Under the pieces are notes generated by a model. The model ran no database searches. It saw nothing but the letters and a program-made list of their open reading frames with translations, and had not been told where the DNA came from. The position numbers and the translations under genes were made by a program. This document shows, in pieces, positions 23,600-36,199 of a stretch of 64,000 nucleotides of DNA; within the stretch, counting starts at the first letter, position 1, and every line of letters starts with the position of its first letter. Source of the stretch: Acanthopleura granulata. Its lineage: Eukaryota > Mollusca > Polyplacophora > Chitonida > Chitonidae. The stretch lies in NCBI GenBank assembly GCA_016165875.1, contig JABBOT010000017.1, forward strand, positions 1,465,330-1,529,329. Direction: 5' to 3'.

Positions 23600-26500
23600 G
23601 CTGGTTTCGATGCCTAAAAGGTGTATAAAAATCCTGCAAGGAAAAATTCTAACGTTTTTCATGTAAATTGAATAACTTAATAATATCTGTAATCGGTTGG
23701 CAACACACATGTACATTTATGAATGAAACTTTACCCTCAGCTACATACTATATACTTACGGTGTACCAAAAGGTTAAATTGATTTCCGTCGACACTACTG
23801 GCCGTGAATTAGGTATATGTTGAGCTCACACTGCGGATGGATATTTATGCGTCTTTTAGAAAAACTCGTCAGTCATTTACCATAGGTCAGTGGTTTCTCT
23901 AAGCACTCCAGTTTAACGAAAAAAACCTGAAATAAAAAATGATGTTGTAACCTATATATATTTGGAGACGGTGTTGCACCGTACAAGCCAGTCAGAAAAA
24001 AAAGTAATAAATATTCGGATGGTACAAGAATTGTACAAAGCAGTGATTCATATCATTTAAGTGTGCCTGCCATAACTTGAAGCCATATTAATTTTTTTAA
24101 AGTTCCAGCACAATTAATGAAAATATTATTATCCAGTGGTTCCATCATTTTCCATCAACTTGCTAAATTTCTCAGGTTTCATAATTTTGTAAGAGCCTTT
24201 TTATCTCAACGCTTACACAACGAGTGTAAGTTCGGGTCTTGTAGAAAAAACATAAAATTACATTTAAGAATGCGACATAAGCGGAAGTTCCTGATGACAC
24301 TAGCGTTTTGCCTGCCTTGGCAGTTTTTTCTCGGGAGACTCAGGCGTTCTTCACCAAATGTTAAAGAGCCCATATAAAAAGTACCCCTTGAACTTGTGTA
24401 ATGTTAAAACTCATCAGACCACCAAAAGAACTGTTTGCATCAATCTCCAAACCCTAATTAGTCGTGGACAACAAATCCCAAAGCGGATGGTGTTATATTA
24501 AAAGCAAGCCTTGTGGGATTTGAAAAAGTCTGTGTTACGTAATATATCTGTTCGCACAAGTTGCATGAGTAACTGGAAAATAACGTTAAAACATCTGTCT
24601 TTATAATTGAGATGAATGAACAGTGACATTAAAATTGACATGGGCGTTTGATCAACCACAGGACAAAGCAGTCTTGGCTTTACGTAGAAGGCAACATGGA
24701 TTGGTCTCCAAATGGGTTTTCTTGGCCATCCTTACCACCTTCATAAATGTGCGCGAAAAGTAGTATAAAGAAACTGTATGGCTTTAAACAAGAAGAAAAT
24801 AAATCTAAAAGTACAAGTGACTGAGAGTTTGCTGATATTTTATTTGTCATTTGTGTTGTCTACAGTGTAAATGTATAACTGTTTTGAAATATTGTCCTCA
24901 AGTATGAACGAAATGTAGGGGTAACAGTAAGCAAGAAACACTTGAAGAAGGCACATATAACGTTTTGTTTCTGTAACCCAAATGATGGATTACACCGAAG
25001 CATTTTAAAACGTTGATTTGTTTATCTGATTGAAGCTAAAATGCAAATTTGTTTTCTTACGTTTCAGCTCGATCCATGTCAAATTTAAAAACACATCTCT
25101 GTCCCGATCACGACATATCTCGACATTAACATAGATTTAAGTCTGAAATTTTGTGCGTTTTGGAGTGCTCCAAAAGGGTAATAAGTATATGATTATTTGT
25201 GAATTTACTAGTGACCTTTAGAACAACTCATCGCATCGTATTGATTGGGATTTAATCTTTTAAAGTCCATTTTAATGCTTTAAGTAGCCTTCTGCATTAG
25301 GCAAGCTAGACACTGTGTCAAGACGACCAGAGAGACTGCAAGATATATCAATCAATCTGATTTTATGTCGCACGTTTACAGTTACCGGACACCGGTTATG
25401 ACCTTGTCTCACACTTAACACACAACAGCCAGAGATAACACACACGAGTTCATGAGATGCTCTGATAAGGAATCCGGGGGATAAAAGCATTAAGTCCAAT
25501 CTTATTCAATTTCCTCTTAAGGCCAGGTCATTCTATTTCCGGTGGGTTTTATCTCAGCAGAGGAGTACTTGTATCAGGCGTTAATATAGATTAAAGGCTA
25601 GACTTTCACTGTCCGCTGATTAGGGGTGATATAACCGAGGTCCTTTGCTTCCGGTGCTAAATCCCACCAAGTAGTTATGAGTAGACTGCTTTGGGTGACC
25701 CTTACCACGGTCTATACATCCAGTGTCTCTGCCTTGAATTCATTCATTCATTAGGCACCGGGTCATTTGGCTTTATCATTGTGGCGCTTAATCATTATAC
25801 CTACAATTTGTGCATCTAATAATACATCTTTCTCTGGGTAGGACCTCCTGGTCAGCAAACTCTACTGAGATGGCCAGCTCAAAAAGCTGCAGTTGTCTTT
25901 CAGATGATCTGTGTTGTGTTATTATTTATTAAACGTGCACAGCATTATCAGTAATTCGAGAGAAGTGAAGTCTAATAAAATAGAAATAACATCACTGCAT
26001 CTTTAACCCAGATCTGCCAAAGCCACTGAGTTAGGGTGGTACGAATTGTTACTATTTGCGCATTTATATGGATAACTGGTGCATAATTCCTTGTTAGAAG
26101 ACGATTAGGTCGTCGTTTTCTCCTCCAATTTGTACACGCCCCAGCCATTTCTCACGAGACATAGAAGGAATGTGCTTATTTTACAGCAATCAGCAACCCC
26201 GACAAGATGTACCGAATCAGTACAAAAGCCTTCAATTTTATCCAACAGACCATGGGGAAATCTGCCTTCAGCATGTCTCAGAGATATTTCTCCCCGTGGA
26301 CTCTGGATCATTCGTGTTGCCATCTCAAAGTCTCTACTCTCAAAGCTGAATAGTCCATGTAATTGCTTAGTAGGCCTATGACCGTTTAAACGTAGAGCAG
26401 CTGTGTATTTCTGATATTTCATCATGGCAATAGAATCAAAATATGTGACTACACTACGACAATGATGTTAAAATCTTTCCAGCAATGTTTTTGGAAGAGC

Positions 26501-28330
26501 TGCACACAAGAATTCATTTCTTTATAAACATAAACCATTCACATTGCATGTTGAATCATAATGCTTATAATTATTTACTCCTCAGCAGAACAACTTACAC
26601 CTGAAATCAAAATAGCAACCTAACACATTTGCATGTACTTATCCCGATGTTTTTCCCCGCTTTCACGACGGATTGTCCATTTTACCTTCTGCAGTTTTAA
26701 CCATTGACCAAACCCTATATTGATGATTTCCTACCTGACTATGTGCGAGTTGTAAACAACACATGTATCACAAACGCTTTGAAAGATATATATCCACCAT
26801 CACTGGATTTAAGGGAAAATACAAATTTTCAAAACGGTACCACTTACCAGTGCAAGGACCACAACGTTTTCCTGTCACGTCAACTTTTCGACCAGAGGCA
26901 TTGTTTCGATGTTGATACTGTGAAGTATAATGACATGGGTAGCAATACACCGAAGTGTCCTGCATATTGCACATGGATTTTACTTTTTGCTATTCCGATC
27001 TCTTTCTCGGAAATGTAACAATTCACATATTTCAGGAAAATGACCACTACCACAGAGATCGTGAAGCACCTTCCAAGAAGAATCCGGGGATGTGATGGAT
27101 CCGTCGTAGTGATATTGATACCATCATTGAATCCTCCTACTACTTTGCCTTGAACGTTTGTATTACTACTACCCCATAAGGAGCTATGGACAATACAATC
27201 TCCCATAATTATGGAAGAGGTTGGTAGCTTTTCTTTTCAATGATGCAATTGCGAAAGTCACAAGGAAGAATGACTAGGAACATAATGTGATTGCTTTCGA
27301 TAAAGAAGCACGAAAGGCCACAGGGCTGTGAATAATGTCCTTATTCACGAATATCCTTATATCCTTATTCACCTTATTACAATAAGTGCTGTAAAGTGTA
27401 TACTTTTTAAGGAATATTTTGTCTTTGTTAGATATCTTCAGGCAAGTGTCATGGATTTAGTGGCATTTGGATTTAAAGATTGAACCAGCTGTGTTATTTT
27501 TTTTCAAATTTAACCTGAAGGCAATTCCACTGTATAATTTTATCATATATAAACATTATGGATCGGTGATTTATGCTTGCACCGGGGACGACCCTTTAGT
27601 ACTGGTAGATCTCCGAGATGCGGGTGGTCCATGTCAACGGCACCTAAAGTTGAAGGAGGAAGGTCCTCCAACGATCGAAACTTATTAAATGTTTAATTTG
27701 TGGGTAATTTGTGGCCTTACAGAGGCGTTCTGTAGGGCCACAAGGTTTCCCGTTTGTATGTTGAATACCGGACTTACTGGAGATTCATGTTTAGATATAC
27801 TTTTTCCTCTGAATTTAACGTACCTTTGTTTTCATCATTTTCATCTTCGACCCCATTATCCAGGCCTTCTTCACTCTACTGATGTACAAAAACCCATACC
27901 TATGCCATCATGCGAGATCCATACCTAATCTAAAAACATAGTTGCATCCTTGCAATGACATTAAAGTTCCAACGACATGGAGACACCAGCCTTGAGTTTA
28001 TTATTCGGTCAGAATAATGTAGTACCCTTATTTCGATTGTAGCGTTAACTAGCCTACAACAAAAAGTGCAATCTGAACGATGGTTTTAGGTGTCGAGTCC
28101 ACCGATCCAGGATTTCAATTCACTTAAGGTAACCTTATATTTCCTCACACCTTGCTGCAATTTCATGTTCAACTGGAGTACTTTTTCTATCGGAATTCGC
28201 ACTAGTGTTATATCTACATTTGTTTTTTTCTGTTCACACCTGTTACATGTGTTGTAAATAATGTAATTCCCTAAAATGCCAACGTTAACAATTACTCTCT
28301 CTTTCCTTGTTCACTTGTACAGATTGTCTC
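23600..28330. other. no supported gene
   Basis: At 26,750-26,960 (+) a frame has a four-cysteine spacing reminiscent of a sushi/CCP module (NGTTYQC..HC..KCP), but lacks a good acceptor and any donor. At 26,105-26,425 both strands are open for more than 80 codons without a domain. Short tandem TCCTTATTCA-type repeats lie at 27,340-27,380. Confidence 0.4.
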
Positions 28331-28336
28331 CCCTGT

Positions 28337-28741
28337 ATCTGTAATGTTGGCTGTAGTCGATAGATGGCGCATGTATCACGTGACTGGGTCTATATAAGTC
28401 CGTTACACCGTCAGCAGGCAGTTCGCTCGGAGAACCCTGGAGCGTGTGATGCTATTGAATGACCGCACGCCTCTGTTTTGTACTGGCGGCTTCCAGAGCT
28501 TTGCGGGAGGGGCTCCTGCTTCCCCTGGCGCACTGTTAGAGCAAGCCTCAGGCTCCCTGGTGCCATCGATTTTCCTGGTAGTCCTATTTCTCCGCCCCGA
28601 AACCGTCTTCGCTCTCTACATTCCACGAGCCTTGTTTAAGAGTATCAAACCATTTAATTTAGTAAGCCACAACAACGCTTTACGGCTCCTCTATTTAGTA
28701 TTTTTTGCAATTATTTCCGAATTTAAATTTCAACACAAATA
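28337..28741 (+). promoter_or_regulatory. promoter-like or solo-LTR-like segment
   Basis: A locally GC-richer segment with a strong TATA box (TATATAAG at 28,391-28,398) preceded by TCACGTGACTGGG and followed by a C/G-rich possible leader. The outer bases (TGTAAT..AACACA) would suit an LTR, but no target-site duplication, primer-binding site or second copy is visible. It could equally be a host promoter with an unrecognised first exon. Confidence 0.3.
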
Positions 28742-28749
28742 GCTATGAA

Positions 28750-29655
28750 CAAGGTGGGAACGAGCTATCCGTCTTTGATGTCTTCTTCCCGCCGAATGGC
28801 AAGACAACGAACATATGACCACTATACGCTTTCTCCCGCTAATAACCTAGCAAACGTCTCGTTACTAGGATACTATCTTAACATGCCATTCCAAATATGG
28901 CTTACAACTCTTGCCACTGAAACTTAGCTTTCATTGAGGATAAATCACGTGACCATAACGAGGCAACAGAAACTGTACAGTTAAAGGGAGATAATTCGCT
29001 GGGAATATCAACCTTAAACCATAAACGCCCACATTTGATAAGTACTGTTAACATTCAGGTGTTAACACCATCCATTGGTGATGGGCTGCTGTCAGTACCC
29101 TTTCTTGGGGAACAGAAATGGCGATGGCCTACATTTATTAAATTAAATGTAATTAATTAAACTGAAGGGCTATATTAATTTATGCCACTTTCTGACTTGT
29201 AGTCTACATGTACAAAAGCTGTGTAATGATCAGTGGAATCTCTCAACACCGAAACCTTGTAAACACGAACATTTCGTGGTCCATTTTCTGCTCTATTTGA
29301 CAACAACGTTAGTTGCATTCTATAGACCGACTCTTTTTCTGTTCTGAACACCGACAGTGGTTTGTAGTAAACACACTTCCCGTGAGTTAAGATAATCTGT
29401 CTTGTCTAATCCCGCACAGCGTGACAGCACGACATCCGACGGAGTCCGAATTTGGCTTCAACGTGCCTGAAAGTCAGTCGGAACGGAGCTAACCTGCTCA
29501 TGTTATCTCTGCTTTCTTTAGAAGGTTATGACCTCATGTCTTGATATTGTACCATATCCCCTGCGGAGATCAGAGACTTCAGTGACTTCAGTGACTGAAA
29601 AAATGTCCTCAAATAACAGTTGCCGTCTTCCCTTGTTGTTGCCCTGACAACATCC
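28750..29655. other. no supported gene
   Basis: Only short frames. A GTGACTTCAGTGACTTCAGTGACT-like short tandem lies near 29,570-29,595. Confidence 0.4.
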
Positions 29656-29659
29656 TACC

Positions 29660-30392
29660 ATGGCCAGTTGACCCCCGAAGCGTCGTCGTCGTATGAAAAT
29701 GAACTTGACTGATAAAGTTCAACTTATTCAAACTTACTAAACTCTACCTTAGCCCAAACAAACTGAATTAGTTCATAAGTTTACAGTTGGCCGTTCTACT
29801 GTGAGCAACATCCTCAAAAGAAAGCAGTTTTATTTGGACGAATACGAGAAGTATTCTAGAGACGAGAAAACATGGTATAAGAATGCTTCTAAACTTGTAT
29901 AAATCAACGACCTTGTACGGCGTTGGTTTGAGCAAGCCGAAACCCATTTCCACTTCGAGTGCCATTGATCCAGGAGAAAGTTTTAATGTTTTCTCAACAT
30001 CTGAAAACATGATTTCAAGGCTTCGGCGGGATGCTTGGAAAACTAGAAACGCCGTTTTCCGTGAAGGCCTTTAAAGTGGAGAGACTGCCGCAGTAAATGC
30101 AACAGACGTAAACGACTACTGTAAGGGTATCCCTTGACTTGCTGCCCCTTACTAACCAGCCGACAACTGTGACGACACTGGGTTGTTCTACCAATAAAAC
30201 CCTTGCACGGACGGGTGACGTAGCGAAAGGGACCAAAGTCTCCCTGGAATGATTAACAATAAAGTTGCAATGTAATTGGGGAATAACTTGAGACACTCGT
30301 GACTGGAAAATTTTTAAATCCGCGGTGTTTTAAGAACACTGACTTATCGGAATTGGCCGTGATCATACCTGTCGGTTATTTTGGATACACAC
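29660..30392 (+). pseudogene. Tigger/pogo-like transposase relic
   Basis: Plus strand, one main frame with many stops. A basic N-terminus precedes LTDKVQLIQTY and FTVGRSTVSNILKRKQ, the CENP-B/pogo-type helix-turn-helix. INDLVRRWFEQA follows, then further on SGETAAVN, CDDTGLFYQ (equivalent to the family's N-A-D-E-T-G-L-F catalytic region) and KFLNPRCFKNTDL. These match the order of Tigger transposases of the Tc1/mariner superfamily. At least eight in-frame stops and frame changes make it dead. Terminal inverted repeats were not found. A LINE fragment abuts it on the right. Confidence 0.7.
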
Positions 30393-30624
30393 ACAAAGTA
30401 GTCATTTAGTAACATTTGCTTTTTGATATCCGAATAGACTAATTCCAACGTATCGTTTAACTTTTGCTTAATAAGTGAAGGAATATCTGTTAATTTATTA
30501 TTATCCATGAGCTTATTAAGAGTTCCCCAGTAAAATTTCGGGGTTTTACCGCTACTTTTTCCAAAGATGTTTTCTATATGACTAATAATAGGTTGTCTAT
30601 GCATGCTTTTTCATATCACTAACA

Positions 30625-30958
30625 CTCGTCCGGATAGCGCAGTTGGTAGAGCGTCCACGGACGGGGAGATCTGAGTTCAAACCTGGGTCGGGTCATACCA
30701 AAGACTTTAAAAAATGGTACACCCTGTTTCCTCGCTAGGCGCTCAGCAATAAGAGGATAGAGGGTGGCGTCGGCCCGGTGTCAGTATAATGTGACTGGGT
30801 GAGGGGGCTTGTTGGGTGTCTTCGGCATGCGGTCTCGGTGAGGCAGCAGCAGAAAAAAGATACGGTGAAAATCCGTCCTGTACCAAGGAGACACCGCCTT
30901 CGTATAAGTGAAATATTCTTGAGTAGTTCGTTAAACAATAAGTATTCATTCATTCATT
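30625..30958 (+). mobile_element. SINE-B, full-length tRNA-derived copy
   Basis: The tRNA-like head has an A box (TAGCGCAGTTGGTAGAGC) and a B box (GAGTTCAAACCTGG). A long body follows (GTACACCCTGTTTCCTCGCTAGGCG, GGCCCGGTGTCAGTATAATGTG, GTGTCTTCGGCATGC), then a 3' part CGTATAAGTGAAATATTCTTGAGT shared with SINE-A and a (CATT)n tail. Target-site duplications ATATCACTAACA (left, about 30,614-30,624) and ATATCATTAACA (right, to 30,971) show insertion into the minus-strand LINE. Confidence 0.9.
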
Positions 30959-31433
30959 CATATCATTAACATGATTTCGACTTTGTACATGTATTTTGTC
31001 CAGTCATCACGTCATATCGTTCTTTAGAGGTATTCTTCAGTCGATCGTGTTTTCTCAATTCTTTTAGCAATTCTGAGTCAAACCATGGTTTGTCATCAGG
31101 ACATATGATTACTCTCTTACATGTGGCATAGAGTCTGTGCCTGTTTAAATAAATACTCCTTTGAAAACATTTTCTTATTCGTCAATGTCAGTACAATTAT
31201 CAAATAATTTTTGCACATTAAATGTCAACAAAGGAAGACTGAGTTTTTCAAAACAAGCCTTATACATCCAAACTTCTCTTTTGTACGACTGGAATTAACA
31301 GATACGGCGAATTCCATGGACGAAGCTCTATAGTCACCCACCTCTTTGTCTACTCTAATAACAGCAGAATCAAGCACAGTGAATTCACCAGAGATTGGTT
31401 CGGTAATAATGTTTTACAAATTTTGTTGTAATA

Positions 31434-31670
31434 TTGATTTGTTTCTTTGTTTGATGTTTTTCGCCACACTCAGTATTTCACTTATACGGCGTTGATCAGC
31501 ATTATGGTGGGGGGGAACCAGGCACAGTCCGGTGGAAACCCACGATCGTCCGCAGACCTTCCCACGTGCGGCCGGGGAGAAAGCCAGCATGAGTAGGATT
31601 TGAACTCAGCGACTGCACCGGTCCTAGGTTCTTGATCATTACGCTGCACTATCGGACTAACCACCTGAAC
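31434..31670 (-). mobile_element. SINE-A copy with exact target-site duplication
   Basis: Minus-oriented SINE-A: reversed tail TTTGTTTGATG, TATTTCACTTATACGGCG, CAGCATTATGGTGGGGGGG, CCCACGTGCGGCCGGGGAG, the B-box GAACTCAGCGACTGC, and head ATTACGCTGCACTATCGGACTAACCACC. The 11-bp sequence TTGTTGTAATA is present at both 31,423-31,433 and 31,671-31,681, an exact target-site duplication inside the minus-strand LINE. Confidence 0.92.
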
Positions 31671-31679
31671 TTGTTGTAA

Positions 31680-31930
31680 TAAGATCGATTCAAGAAAGCG
31701 GAGTTCATTATCCAAAAAATTGTTATTTAAGTCACCCGTTAGAGTTATAGTTTTACCTAGTTTTTCAGCATATTTTCAGAGGATTTGTGAGTTGCGCATA
31801 GACAGCTGAGAATTATGTACCATGTGTTGAGAAGAATTTCTTTTTGTCCTATCTATATCTTAACCCACACTGGTTAAAAGTTGTTTATATCAGACTCCAG
31901 TTCTCCGTAGCGTGTACAATAAATCTTACT

Positions 31931-31966
<36 letters not shown>

Positions 31967-32185
31967 TGTTACGAGAATAACTCTCCAGGGATTGAGTCAA
32001 GTTGAGTTCTTATCTTTCCTGAAAAGCGGATGATAACCATCAATTCTAAGAGTGTCAGAATCATTATTTGGCTTCAAAAGATGAACAGTATATACTTGAG
32101 AAACTGCACTTGAAAGATGAACCCAATGACATCTGGCTTGAAATACTGATATACTGCAGGCCGTACATGTAATATCATCACCCAT
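31680..32185 (-). pseudogene. LINE endonuclease fragment
   Basis: A minus-strand frame from 32,185 contains LKPNNDSDTLRIDGYHPLFRKD, the usual substrate-loop region of LINE AP-endonucleases, then stops. After the TA microsatellite the frame resumes with ITLTGDLNNNF (metal-binding GDLN) and runs to the SINE insertion site. Broken by stops. Confidence 0.65.
31928..31967. repeat. TA microsatellite
   Basis: Perfect (TA)n of about 38 bp inside the minus-strand LINE. Confidence 0.95.
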
Positions 32186-32883
32186 TGTTTAAGTAGTGCT
32201 GACAGCAAAATAATTGATATGAGGTCTTATTTAGAAAAAAAAACAACAGAAAAAAAACGCTCTGAAACAACACATACCATAAGTATATATTACAGTAATA
32301 TCAGAGCTAAGCCTAAAAATACACTCACTTTCTTGTTTCCTTTGGTAATGTAATTGTAATGCAAGATATACTTGGATGCTTGAACATTACATAAGTGAAC
32401 AATTTGAAACAACATTTACTTTAAATATAGCCAGGCCCTAGAATACTCTGTCGGGCTACTACTGAGCATGTATATGATAAAATAAGTATTCAGTGCATAG
32501 CAAGGAATTTTAAACAATACTGAAGAAATACAGGTAAAAATGTTGTCTTTTAGCTAATCTTATAATATATATACGTACAATATCATTCATGTAAATATTT
32601 ATATACATTTCACGAAACCCATGAATGGCTACATATGTGGTATATCATTGACAGCGATATTGTATAAACAAAAGGGAGAAGAAATAAACGATCTATTGCA
32701 ATTCTAGTGTGGCTCTGTTTATTGTTGTCCTCATTGTGCTAGTTTGTTATCTGTAATCAAGACTGTAATATCGGCACGGAAGGTGATCATTCGCACTGAC
32801 CCGAGTTCAGAACATCTGCAAAATACTTTCACATCTCTGGTATAAAAAGTGTGAATCCTCCAGCCTATGTGCCAGTAACTGCT

Positions 32884-33250
32884 TTACAAGGTTGTGTTTT
32901 TCTCGGCAGAAAGCACTTTAATTTTTGAGTCATAAGATTTCGTGTTAGCTATAATGTTTACTGAGTAATTTCTTGGCTTACAAAGCAAGAGACAGATTTC
33001 AATCTCATCAGCAGAAAATGGCAATTTCAGATTTTTTGACGGGAATTTGGTGATGCCATTCTTCATTTTTACATTCTCGGGAATTAATTTTATGGGTGCG
33101 TTTAGAATCTCCACGCTGTTTTTCCTGGTTTACTATTCCAAAGCGTCTAATTTACTTGATAGTTCCGTAATCTGCAGGTTCATTTCTGCGATTTTCTCCG
33201 TCTACTTTTCCTTTTCGATGGCTTGGGGAGCAACGATGTTGTTGTTTATT
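32884..33250 (-). pseudogene. LINE ORF1 fragment
   Basis: Minus strand: a heptad-like segment (IAEMNLQITELSSKLDALE) then two stops, then TRKNSVEILNAP and a 76-codon frame ending near 32,884 with FSADEIEICLLLCKPRN. This order, coiled coil then RRM-like start, is typical of CR1/L2-type ORF1 RNA-binding proteins. Confidence 0.55.
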
Positions 33251-33419
33251 TGGTACGTAACTGTAGTCACTGCACTGGAAACAGCGGTAGCAACAACGGA
33301 TAATGAAAGGCGCCATGGCTCTAGTCAGAGCTGAAAAATCCTACGATGAAAAAGCCTTGCAAGTTATTGTCGTGGCAACTTTGTCGGCGACATCCAGATT
33401 AGCCTGCTGACCAGTTTTA

Positions 33420-36050
33420 CCTTTGAGTCTTGTTGTCTGAAACCCACTCAGGTCTGGAAACAAAGATTGACGCTACAGTGGGATCTGATGTACAGGAAAT
33501 GTACTTAAAATGTCTCACACTGGGAATAAGACTACTGTCCAATCAATCTTGTATAGTGACAAGCCGACTCACGAGCTGTCCGTCGTATTTGTTCGCTATT
33601 TTCTTTCATTTATATGCATTAATTGTAACTTCCTGGCGAAAACAGTAAATTATTTATAGTCACAAGGCCCCAAATGGTTTTTGATATCGCGTCTCTGACC
33701 TAGTATTAAGATCAATAATTCAGTTTTCAGCAACTGAGACCTTCACCCGCTTACATATGGTACCAGCTGCAGCCACCCTGCACACAGACGTCCAGAGCGA
33801 GTCAATCACTAGCGTCCTGAAAATTCCTCGGCTGTCGAACAAATGCAGCATTGATCATATTTCGGGAATTAAACATGCACCTTCATCCAGTGGCAAGAAT
33901 ACATGTAACAAAGGCTAGAGTATAAACATTCAACTTCGGTTGTGGTATGACATTTTTCTTAACTTAACTCTTGAACGTTTACCGCGGTTTGAATCTAACA
34001 TTCTAATAAAACTGACAAACCCCAACCCTTCAAGCAAGACATGATTTCTTGAGCCACTGCGTAACTTGAGTTGGTACAGCTATGCTTTTTGCAGTAGGCT
34101 GCAACGGAGGTCCTTTGGAGACTGCCAACGTTGGGCCACTAGAATTTTGCTGATTGGCCCACTCATTTGCCGACATTGAATATCCACTAGTGGCTGTCTC
34201 GGCTGTACCGGTCATCTTCCCATTGGTGGCTTACATTAGTATATTAGTCAGGCTATTGGTGGGTACTCCTAGGTACCATATGAAAAACTGATGGCGGTTT
34301 CCAACAATTATCATGTTAGATTCAGATCATATCAATCACTCATTTTTAACTTTTGAACACACCTAAACCTATATATTAGAACCTGCGATGCACACCAAGT
34401 GAACTAAACAAATTTTCTGTTATCTTTTAGCTGGCGTCCATTTTGTTTCACTGGTGCCCACACATTTATTTATCAGGAAAAACTGCAGCACACCTGAAAT
34501 TTGCATGATCAAATTACAGCATAACACATTCAAATTTTAGTTTTTACATCAAAACACGATGAGGAATAAAATAGATAATATAGATAACAAGAAATCTTAA
34601 ATCCTTATAAGACTAAAGTTTTCTATTTCAGTAAAAAAGAAAACGATGAAAAAATGAAACTTTGAATATTTTCAGTCAACATGAAAAGTTTCTTACACCT
34701 CTGCTGTCGCCCTGTCACCTTTTCGGCGCCCACCATCTCTGTCACATGAGTTTTTGAGCCATTTCTTTACATCCGTCTCGATGTCTTTGTCAGTAACGAC
34801 AGGTGGTGTTTACGAACTACCTCCACAAAAGTATACCTTTTATTTATAATATATGACCCATTTATTTTACAACAGTTGTATTGCAGACACCACGGTCAAC
34901 CAAATTCATTTCTTGTAAGTTTGTTGAGAGGATCTGTTACAAGTTATGTCTTATTGAATACTTTTCAATGGAACAGTTCTAAATCTAAAAATTCGCCACA
35001 CAAACTCTGGAAGATATCTATGTATTTTACATAATGTGCGCAATGAGCCTAAAAGTTATCCTTAGAATAATTATCAATTTTCAATCTTTGGTGATTCCTA
35101 CGGAACACTGTTACAGGAAATGGTCAAGGAAGTATTGACCGGACATCTACAATTTACAGATAAACTGGGTGTCAAAGCAATAACTAATGTATCTTTTATG
35201 AAGTAACCAACACCATCAAAACCCACCACCATTTTCTCGAGGAAACTACCTAATCGATCTCTCACCATAACAAAGAATCCAAATCATCACTAATGTGTAC
35301 AGAAATTTTATAGGTGACATAATGATAGGTATACAATTTGTAGGGAAACTGTTAGGAAGAAGATGTGTTATTAACATTTCCAGTGCATATATCACGTTGT
35401 GAAATTGTTTCATTAATTTATGCTTTTTATATTTAGGGTAAATACAGCATGAATACGTCTACCCAAAGTCCAGTATGAAATGTTTTGCCTTGATGTCAAT
35501 GTTCTCCTTACATAGATACACAGCCATTTTAATCAATGTGATGATAATGGTGACACAGGCATTGATGTTTTGGATTTCTGATCATAAACCAGGAACTGAA
35601 CCCCGTGGAGTGATATAGCTTGATTGTTTACAATTTTGATTTTTACAACAAATGAAAGAAAAGTAAGAGCAAAGTGTACATTCTCCTAAAAATCTTAGAA
35701 AAAACAGTTTAAGTGAGTATTAGGGGAACAATTATACAATAAAAGCGAGGTTAAATACAGGTTTAAGAACACTTTGGCTTACATATGAGATGGAAGGAGG
35801 CAGAGTTATCTGAAAGATACTTACAAAATTCCTTCAAAATTAACGAACCCGTACATTTTCTGGGGTATGGCGCTGCAGGAAATGATAATCCGTGACTACC
35901 CCATAATTATACAGCGTGCGGATTGCCACAATATGAAATAACTTTGTCTTAGTCAGGCAAAACTTCTACTTTTTCTGCGAATTCCACCAGACAAAATAAT
36001 ATCAACAGCCAATAAACATCGCGACTGTGACTTGATATACACTTAGTGAC
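33420..36050. other. no supported gene
   Basis: A 61-codon minus-strand frame at 34,030-34,215, rich in Ser/Thr/Pro/Gln, starts with a usable ATG context (GGGAAGATGA) but has no recognised domain or splice partner. The rest is AT-rich and unremarkable. Confidence 0.4.
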
Positions 36051-36054
36051 AATG

Positions 36055-36190
36055 AAGTTCGAGTCAAGGCCCTTGTGGACTGGCTCGTTGAAACAATGAA
36101 TATCGATATCACTCTCACCGACGATTGACGAGAAGGACGAAACCGGACAGGAAAAACTGAAAGACGTGGACCGATTTTAGTTTAACTGTT
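36055..36190 (+). pseudogene. LINE ORF1-like scrap
   Basis: One plus frame reads VKALVDWLVETMNIDITLTDD, a stop, then a basic stretch and GPILV. That resembles the RRM-like central part of LINE ORF1 proteins. Too short for certainty. Confidence 0.35.
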
Positions 36191-36199
36191 AAAAGTGTG

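Larger units (their letters stand above)
30345..33340 (-). mobile_element. LINE remnant (-), interrupted by two SINEs
   Basis: Minus-strand non-LTR element read right to left: an ORF1 coiled-coil region (about 33,250-32,880), endonuclease start (about 32,185-31,990), a TA microsatellite, the endonuclease motif TGDLN (near 31,735), post-endonuclease region (31,420-30,975), and the pre-RT region KFYWGTLNKLMDNN..LLNDYFVCVS (30,604-30,350). SINE copies sit inside it at 31,434-31,670 and 30,625-30,958. Each is flanked by duplications of LINE sequence, so both inserted later. The reverse transcriptase proper is missing; the LINE stops against the Tigger relic. Confidence 0.75.

Noticed and set aside
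26750..26960. sushi/CCP-like exon
   Set aside because: Four cysteines with roughly fitting spacing, but no good acceptor, no donor and an open opposite strand.
27331..27390. CRISPR-like or regulatory repeats
   Set aside because: Short irregular CCTTATTCA repeats without regular spacing; simple tandem slippage in a eukaryotic genome.
28446..28742. 98-codon plus frame after the TATA segment
   Set aside because: No domain; the composition looks like translated untranslated region.
30625..30700. tRNA gene
   Set aside because: A and B boxes are present but it continues into a SINE body with tail and target-site duplications.
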